In this document: one piece after another, positions 32,964 to 38,132 of the stretch
Layout of the letters: each line of letters starts with the position of its first letter
Numbering within the stretch: position 1 is the stretch's first letter
Assembly: GCA_029239235.1 (NCBI GenBank)
Contig: JAQZBD010000007.1
Coordinates: 1 to 38,132, forward strand
Direction: 5' to 3'
DNA from: Herbinix sp.
GTDB taxonomy: Bacteria > Bacillota > Clostridia > Lachnospirales > Lachnospiraceae
Length of the DNA: 38,132 bases
The notes under the pieces: model-generated
Database searches by the model: none
The model's input: the letters and a program-made list of their open reading frames with translations, nothing else
What the model was told of the DNA's origin: nothing
Position numbers and translations under genes: made by a program

Positions 32964-34355
32964 CTATTCTCTGGTAACTTTCCATATCACTCCCGTATTC
33001 GGCAAAATGACATTTAGGTTATCCCGTGCACTAATTCCCATATCGACAATATACATCGCACCATCCGGACCAAAGGTAATATCGGCAGGTCTGCCAAAAC
33101 CACCCTCATGAGTAATACTGGTTGGAAATCCGGAACGATTAATAGAAAAGGTTGAGACACTTCCGGTTTTCATATCCAGCTTTGATATTTTATGACCAAC
33201 CGCAGGATATTGCAATGCTGCTAATTCGTAGGTTTTTGGAGTTACATTCCCAAACTCTGCAATATAAGCATCACCAACAGCACCAAATCTTGGATAAGAA
33301 TTAAAGTCAAAGCCGATGATTGTGGAATCCGGTGCAAAGGTCGCAAAGGGTCTCTTGGGTATGCCCGGATGGCAGGCTAATAAAAACTCTGGTTGTACAC
33401 CACCGTCAGGCTTAAACCTTTCCGAAGTAACAGGTTCGCCGCCTGCATAATCCGGCCATCCGTACCAGGTGTTTTCAGAGATTAGTTGAAATTCATCCGG
33501 TGCATTTGCTATGGGGCGGCTGCCTCTGATATCAAATCCATTGTTTGAAACAAAAAGCCTGCCCCCATTATCAAATTTCACATAGGAGGGACTCCTAAGA
33601 CCCCAGGCAACAAGTTCTAATTCAGAGCCATCTGGATTAGCTCTTAGAATACTGCCGGAGGCTTTTACAATACCTTTCCTTTTCTCAAAGGGGAGATTGG
33701 CCTCTCCGTAAGCTGAGAAAGCGCCTGTATAAGTATCTTCTTTGACAGAGAGCATCATATTCTTAGTAATAAAATTCTGGCCATTTAACAGAATGAAATA
33801 ACCTGGGTTATCATGAAATAGAGGGGAATCAAATACCCATAAGTTGTCTGTTCCAACTACACCTGAATTGGTGGCTGTTCCCTGACCAAAGTACATTTTT
33901 CGGTCAACTCCAAAAGCGACCCTGCTATTACTGTAATCCCCAAAGCTAGGTAAACCTTGAATGATGTCCTGTCGTGTTCCATTCTTTCTAATGACAGTAA
34001 TGGTTCCCTTATGAGAGATGTACAAGTCCCCATTCCGTATGTTCAATCCGGTTAGCGGTGTATTAAAATCGTCAGCAATAACTTCAAAGGTACCATTTAC
34101 ATATCTAGAAATACTGGGTTTCTCAGAGGTATAGCCGGAGTTCGCAATTAATAAGCCTCCATCATCAGTAAAGAGAATGCTGGTTGGGGCGTCAATACCT
34201 TCCGCAAAGGCCTCTATTTTATAGCCGGCATCAATTATTATGCTATTTGGATTAATATAGCGTATGGAGTCGTTATTCTCTTGGCTACATGCAACTAATC
34301 TATTCTTATGATCTCTATTTAGAAACACCGAAAAGCCCCCAGAAGTATAGTTCAC
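32964..34355 (-). CDS. PQQ-type glucose/sorbosone dehydrogenase-like beta-propeller protein
   Basis: It has 463 residues resembling the six-bladed propeller of soluble sugar dehydrogenases and sorbosone dehydrogenases: GIDAPTSILFTDDGGLLIAN, the later WGLRSPSYVKFDNGGRLFVS, NTWYGWPDYAGGE, and GRPADITFGPDGAMYIVDMG near the C-terminus. The substrate and PQQ use cannot be deduced. The start is uncertain: GTG 34355 has no ribosome site; an in-frame GTG at 34328 follows GGGGG. The early residues LVACSQENN look like a lipobox (C23), but no hydrophobic signal helix precedes it in any frame. Monocistronic and convergent with the tRNA. Confidence 0.75.
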   Translation of the reverse strand: MNYTSGGFSVFLNRDHKNRLVACSQENNDSIRYINPNSIIIDAGYKIEAFAEGIDAPTSILFTDDGGLLIANSGYTSEKPSISRYVNGTFEVIADDFNTPLTGLNIRNGDLYISHKGTITVIRKNGTRQDIIQGLPSFGDYSNSRVAFGVDRKMYFGQGTATNSGVVGTDNLWVFDSPLFHDNPGYFILLNGQNFITKNMMLSVKEDTYTGAFSAYGEANLPFEKRKGIVKASGSILRANPDGSELELVAWGLRSPSYVKFDNGGRLFVSNNGFDIRGSRPIANAPDEFQLISENTWYGWPDYAGGEPVTSERFKPDGGVQPEFLLACHPGIPKRPFATFAPDSTIIGFDFNSYPRFGAVGDAYIAEFGNVTPKTYELAALQYPAVGHKISKLDMKTGSVSTFSINRSGFPTSITHEGGFGRPADITFGPDGAMYIVDMGISARDNLNVILPNTGVIWKVTRE

Positions 34356-34424
34356 TATAATATATTCGAATTACTTAAAAAAAATTAAAATAATAGAAGA
34401 GAGCTCAGTATCATAAAATATCAC

Positions 34425-34453
34425 TTGACTAATAAGATAATATGATGTATTGT
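34425..34453 (+). promoter_or_regulatory. Candidate promoter of trxA-trxB
   Basis: TTGACT (34425-34430) and TATTGT (34448-34453) are separated by 17 bases, giving a leader of about 140 bases. Weaker alternatives are a TATAAT at 34475-34480 with a 19-base spacer to TTGTAT, and TATAAA at 34575-34580. The sequence ATTCATGAAA is repeated in tandem just upstream of the last. Confidence 0.5.
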
Positions 34454-34600
34454 ATACATATAAATTGTAAACAATATAATTGCATAAACATATAGAAGGA
34501 TCCATGTGTGGTGATGATTTTTATCCCACTCATACTAAATTCATGAAAGATTCATGAAAAGTGATCAAATCTTCTATAAAAATAGAAAGGGTGGCATACT

Positions 34601-34915
34601 ATGAGAATAACAGAGTTAAATGCAAATAATTATGAAGCAGAGGTTATGCATGCTAATCAAACAGTGTTGGTAGATTTTTGGGCACCATGGTGCGGACCCT
34701 GCAGGATGCTTACACCGATTGTAGAGGAAATTTCGAAGGAACTAACAGATGTAAAGGTTTGCAAGGTTAATGTAGATGATGAAAGTGAGTTAGCTAGGAA
34801 GTACAAAGTAATGACCATACCTACATTAATATTATTTAAAGAAGGTAATGCTGTTGCCTCATCAATTGGTTTAAAGACAAAGAACGCAATTGTTGATATG
34901 ATAAGAAATGCGTAA
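34601..34915 (+). CDS. trxA: Thioredoxin
   Basis: This is the small disulfide reductase that supplies electrons to ribonucleotide reductase and repairs oxidised proteins in the cytoplasm. It has 104 residues. The active site is WAPWCGPC with C31 and C34, and the conserved cis-proline region MTIPTLILFKEG follows. AAAGGGTGG precedes the ATG. trxB follows after 63 bases, so the pair forms a reductase unit. Confidence 0.97.
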   Translation: MRITELNANNYEAEVMHANQTVLVDFWAPWCGPCRMLTPIVEEISKELTDVKVCKVNVDDESELARKYKVMTIPTLILFKEGNAVASSIGLKTKNAIVDMIRNA

Positions 34916-34978
34916 TTCATTTCGGTGAAAGTACTGTTTTAAAATATTTATAAATGAGATATAGGAAGGTGTGAAATA

Positions 34979-35881
34979 ATGTACGATATTATTATAGTTG
35001 GTGCAGGTACAGCGGGTTTATCCGCTGCAATCTATGGGGTAAGAGCCGGAAAAAAGGTTCTGGTATTTGAGGCAGAAACCTATGGAGGGCAAATCATCAA
35101 TACACTTGAAATAGAGAATTACCCAGGAATCAAAAAGGTATCCGGATATGATTTTGCCACTAATCTATATCAGCAAACCCTTGATCTGGGAGCTGAGATC
35201 AAGTTTGAAAAGGTTTTAAAAATCCTTGCAGAAGAGGAAGAGAAAAAAGTAGTTACTGATGGTGGGGAATACCTGACGAAAACCGTTATCCTGGCAACAG
35301 GTGCCAAGAATAGACCTCTTGGACTTGAGAAAGAGAAAGAGTTGATTGGCAGGGGGATATCTTACTGTGCAACCTGTGATGGAGCATTTTACAAAGGAAA
35401 GGCGGTTGCGGTCAATGGTGGCGGCAACACGGCGCTGGAGGATGCTATCTTTTTAGCTTCTTATTGCAGTAAGGTATATGTTATTCATAGAAGAGAAACA
35501 TTTCGTGGAGAAGAGAAATTGCTTCAAACCCTGAAAAAGAAGCCAAATGTTGAATTCGTACTAAATTCCAATATTACGAAATTATTGGGAGATGAGGTTC
35601 TGGAAGGTGTTGTGGTAAAGGATATTAAAACGGATGAGGAGCAAACAATTTCAATCAGCGGATTATTTATCGCAATTGGACAGGTGCCGAATAATTCAAT
35701 CTTCGCTGGTTTGATTGAGTTGGATCAGAGTGGATATATTATTGGTAAAGAGGATTGTAAGACCAATGCGGAAGGAATATTTGTAGCCGGAGATACCAGG
35801 ACAAAAAATGTTAGGCAGCTGGCTACGGCGGCATCCGATGGAGCAATTGCAGGATTGGCTGCATGTGAGTATATTGGATAG
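34979..35881 (+). CDS. trxB: Thioredoxin reductase (NADPH)
   Basis: This FAD enzyme reduces thioredoxin using NADPH. It has 300 residues, slightly short for the family. Features are the FAD site GAGTAGLSAAIYGVRAG (8-24), the redox pair C130/C133 in CATCDGAFY, the NADPH site NGGGNTALEDA followed by HRRETFRG, whose arginines favour NADPH over NADH, and the second FAD motif FVAGDTR. GGAAGG precedes the ATG. It is the partner of the upstream trxA. Confidence 0.95.
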   Translation: MYDIIIVGAGTAGLSAAIYGVRAGKKVLVFEAETYGGQIINTLEIENYPGIKKVSGYDFATNLYQQTLDLGAEIKFEKVLKILAEEEEKKVVTDGGEYLTKTVILATGAKNRPLGLEKEKELIGRGISYCATCDGAFYKGKAVAVNGGGNTALEDAIFLASYCSKVYVIHRRETFRGEEKLLQTLKKKPNVEFVLNSNITKLLGDEVLEGVVVKDIKTDEEQTISISGLFIAIGQVPNNSIFAGLIELDQSGYIIGKEDCKTNAEGIFVAGDTRTKNVRQLATAASDGAIAGLAACEYIG

Positions 35882-35970
35882 TGAAGGTACTAAGAATATG
35901 TGCACTTCAGGAACAGTAGCTTTTTGTAAGTCTTTATAATTTAATACGGGTACTTATCACAGGTATATAT

Positions 35971-36016
35971 AATTGAGAGTCTTCATTACATTGAAGTAAT
36001 GAGACTCTCAATTTTT
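35971..36016. terminator. Terminator between trxB and larC
   Basis: AATTGAGAGTC pairs with GACTCTCAATT and TCATTAC with GTAATGA around ATTGAA, followed by TTTTT. It is a long stem shared by convergent genes, clearly functional for trxB and possibly for larC. Confidence 0.9.
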
Positions 36017-36034
36017 ATATATTATAATTACTTT

Positions 36035-37471
36035 TTAACCCTTTGCCATATTTTTGATAAGCTCGTAAACCGTGAGGTAATCAAGTCCTGAGGATATGGC
36101 GAGGCGTTTCACATCTTCATATTCAGGATAATAGTATGTGCTATCTTCATATTGGCATACCTTAACCTTTGATTCTCCATACGGAGTGGTAATTGTCCTT
36201 ATTTCACGAGAAAGGATGGTTCTGATCACTTCGTGCTTGCGTATTCCGATGGTCGTTGTATGGGTAAAGAGGATATGCTCCATCGCAGGGATATGCTCCT
36301 CGCTACAAATAACACCAATCATATAAGCAGGGCGGTTCTTCTTCATAAAGATAGGAGTATAGTAGACATCCTTTGCACCCTTCTGAAACAGAAGCTCCAT
36401 TGTAAAAGCTAGGGCTTCACCGGTACAATCATCGATATTAGCTTCCAAAACCCATACCTTATCGTTAGAAGTAGTATTTGTCTTGTTGTCTGAAGCGTCT
36501 TCGATCAACATTGCTCGGAGAATCCCACTTGCTCCCGGATAATTTCTTTTACCCGCACCCAAACCGATTTTATGAATTCGAAAATCTTTTGGCAAAGTAT
36601 CTTTTGTCTTGATAGCTGCTACAATTGCTGCTCCGGTAGGAGTAACAAGTTCACCTTGAACATTTGTAATATGAAGACGTAATTGATGTGTCGAAGTGAT
36701 GTTCACAACGGCAGGTACAGGGATTGGTAGAAGTCCATGCTGGCACATAATCTGACCCATTCCTTCGTAGAGCTCTGAGACAATAACGTCTGTGATGTTT
36801 AAGCTGTCAAGACAGATGGCAGCAGCTACGATATCTACAATGGAATCAATTGCGCCAACCTCGTGAAAGTGAACCTCATTTAATGGTTTTGAATGGGCTT
36901 TTGCTTCGGCTTCGGCGATAATAAGGAAAATATGCTTTGCGAGCTGTTTAGCTCGTTCTGATATGGATGAGGTATCGATTATGTCATTGATTGCGATTAA
37001 ATTACGGTGTTCGTGATGGCCAAGGATAAGATGGGGGTGGGAGGACTTGGCTAAAGCTGGGCTATTGTGGTGGAGATGTTTATGGGGGTGTAGCTTGTCA
37101 TTGCTATTACTCTGGCTTTGGTCATGAATATGGTTATTGCTGTGGTCGTGGTTGTGGGTATTGTCGTGAATGTGGTCGTGGTCGTGATGGTGATTGATAT
37201 GATTGTCGCTATTATGAATATGGTCGTGACTATGGTGATTTTGGTGGTCATGATCATAGGTTTCTGGATTAGATAGAATTACATCAAAGTCGCAGGCATC
37301 AATACTATTTTTAGGTCTACGGCCGATTTTAATTTGATAACCATCGACTTTAAGGCTCTGTAATCCTTCTAAGAGAACTCTTTCGTCTGCTCCTAGGTCA
37401 AGAAGAGCTGCTACAGTCATGTCACCGCTGATACCGGAATAGCATTCAAGATATAATGTTTGATTCTTCAT
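36035..37471 (-). CDS. larC: Nickel-pincer cofactor cyclometallase LarC
   Basis: LarC inserts nickel, using CTP, into the pincer pyridinium cofactor of lactate racemase and related LarA-type enzymes. It has 478 residues as one frame; in Lactobacillus plantarum the gene is split and needs a frameshift. The N-terminus LECYSGISGDMTVAALLDLG is typical, followed by NEVHFHEVGAIDSIVDIV, CQHGLLPIPVPA and LEANIDDCTGEALA. Residues about 74-157 form a strongly His/Asp/Asn-rich insert with nearly 30 histidines, expected to bind nickel. No larA, larB or larE lies within view, so its enzyme client must be elsewhere. GAGAT is the only ribosome site seen. Confidence 0.93.
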   Translation of the reverse strand: MKNQTLYLECYSGISGDMTVAALLDLGADERVLLEGLQSLKVDGYQIKIGRRPKNSIDACDFDVILSNPETYDHDHQNHHSHDHIHNSDNHINHHHDHDHIHDNTHNHDHSNNHIHDQSQSNSNDKLHPHKHLHHNSPALAKSSHPHLILGHHEHRNLIAINDIIDTSSISERAKQLAKHIFLIIAEAEAKAHSKPLNEVHFHEVGAIDSIVDIVAAAICLDSLNITDVIVSELYEGMGQIMCQHGLLPIPVPAVVNITSTHQLRLHITNVQGELVTPTGAAIVAAIKTKDTLPKDFRIHKIGLGAGKRNYPGASGILRAMLIEDASDNKTNTTSNDKVWVLEANIDDCTGEALAFTMELLFQKGAKDVYYTPIFMKKNRPAYMIGVICSEEHIPAMEHILFTHTTTIGIRKHEVIRTILSREIRTITTPYGESKVKVCQYEDSTYYYPEYEDVKRLAISSGLDYLTVYELIKNMAKG

Positions 37472-37847
37472 ATGAGATCTCGCTTTCGTTTTGATAGTCA
37501 GTTTTGTATTAAAATTATATTTTACTGTGTTATATATCTGATCATTTATTTCATTTATTTTATTTTACATGAGAAATATAGTTTGTTTTGAAGGGTGTTT
37601 TAGCTATATATACAATCCACGATAACAAACAAATATACTATACTAATCGAAATCCTCACAATTTCCTCACGATATCAATATTATATCACGGTTCTTTGGA
37701 AATAAGCAATTTATAGTGTAAAATAATAGCATTTTCACATAAAATATACATATATGAGCAATTTTCGCGTATTTTGTATTTACAATCTAATCCAACTGTA
37801 GTATAATAGCATCAATTATAGAACTGCATAGAGAGGGGAAATATAGC
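37472..37847. other. AT-rich divergent gap between larC and the zinc-ribbon gene
   Basis: 376 bases with no credible gene. The right end holds the promoter described separately. No convincing promoter for larC was found on the reverse strand; a TATAAT near 37514 lacks a matching -35. Confidence 0.5.
37779..37807 (+). promoter_or_regulatory. Predicted promoter of the zinc-ribbon gene
   Basis: TTTACA (37779-37784) and a perfect TATAAT (37802-37807) are separated by 17 bases, giving a leader of about 34 bases. Confidence 0.8.
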
Positions 37848-38093
37848 TTGTTAAAGATTTATATTTGTCCAGAGTGTTTTAACTATAGGATGGTATCTCG
37901 TAAACCTGACGCCATCTGTCTTCATTGCGGAACAAAACTTGAACAATGTGATATTGAGTATGGGGTATATATGAAAATGACTGAAAATGAACGAAACGAT
38001 TACAGGGAGAACTATAAAAAGAGAATGTTGGCTTATGGAGAAAAAATTCTAAAAGTGCATTCTAAAGAAAATTCAGAAGGAACCTTTTTATAG
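37848..38093 (+). CDS. Small zinc-ribbon protein
   Basis: Product not recognised beyond its metal site. It has 81 residues, with a TTG start behind GAGGGG. Two knuckles, CPEC (C7, C10) and CLHC (C24, C27), form a probable four-cysteine zinc ribbon; the rest (about 40-81) is charged and helical (MTENERNDYRENYKKRM). Its own promoter and terminator suggest a single-gene transcript. Similar small ribbons occur as nucleic-acid or protein adaptors, but no specific role can be given. Confidence 0.75.
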   Translation: MLKIYICPECFNYRMVSRKPDAICLHCGTKLEQCDIEYGVYMKMTENERNDYRENYKKRMLAYGEKILKVHSKENSEGTFL

Positions 38094-38128
38094 AAGTTTG
38101 TTTATTCTATGTGAAGGGTTCTTTTTTT
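38080..38128 (+). terminator. Terminator of the zinc-ribbon gene
   Basis: GAACCTTT pairs with GAAGGGTTC (wobble allowed) and ATAGAA with TTCTAT, followed by seven T. The stem begins inside the last codons of the gene. Confidence 0.8.
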
Positions 38129-38132
38129 GCAA

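Noticed and set aside
37051-37257. Thr/Ile-rich frame inside larC
   Set aside because: It is a frame shadow of the His-rich codon repeats of larC on the same strand.

Overview
This is a low-GC Gram-positive chromosomal window that looks like a motile member of the Clostridia, probably Lachnospiraceae or a close relative. The reasons are AT-rich DNA, strong GGAGG ribosome binding sites with several GTG and TTG starts, a Firmicutes-type fla/che operon that runs towards rpsB, a Gram-positive PolC, and the order uppS-cdsA-dxr-rseP-ispG-polC. The assignment rests on gene content and order; no database search was made.

Layout. (1) 1-10010 (+) is the distal end of a flagellar/chemotaxis operon: flhA (3' part), flhF, flhG, a PilZ flagellar brake gene, cheB, cheA, cheW, cheC, cheD, a small membrane protein and the motility sigma factor sigD/fliA. 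(2) 10011-10300 is a non-coding gap with a hairpin and three tandem 63-bp structured repeats. (3) 10301-13621 (+) holds fapA (DUF342), a small charged protein, a membrane-anchored coiled-coil protein in the position occupied by swrB in Bacillus, and a membrane-anchored protein with a Pro/Thr stalk and an MltG-like LysM module. (4) 13625-15863 is rpsB-tsf with its own promoter and a strong terminator. (5) 15986-20361 interrupts the usual rpsB-tsf-pyrH-frr order: an Asp-box lipoprotein, a divergent AraC-type regulator, a membrane polysaccharide deacetylase and a bactofilin. (6) 20696-32273 (+) is the housekeeping run pyrH, frr, uppS, cdsA, dxr, rseP, ispG, polC (ribosome recycling, UMP phosphorylation, isoprenoid and phospholipid synthesis, site-2 proteolysis, replication). 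Each of the four gaps from cdsA to polC carries a palindrome of one REP-like family. (7) 32742-32915 is tRNA-Glu(CTC) with promoter and terminator. (8) 32964-38128 holds a sugar-dehydrogenase-like beta-propeller (-), trxA-trxB (+), an orphan larC (-) with a His-rich insert, and a small zinc-ribbon protein (+).

How the genes work together. FlhF and FlhG set flagellar placement and number and FlhA forms the export gate. The PilZ protein links c-di-GMP to motor braking. CheA, CheW, CheB, CheC and CheD form the signalling and adaptation core (no cheY or cheR is in view), and SigD transcribes late motility genes. No complete novel defence or mobile system is visible. The most unusual signals are non-coding: the covarying tandem repeats before fapA, the palindrome series between housekeeping genes, a nested hairpin before uppS, and a possible short terminated transcript between the AraC and deacetylase genes.
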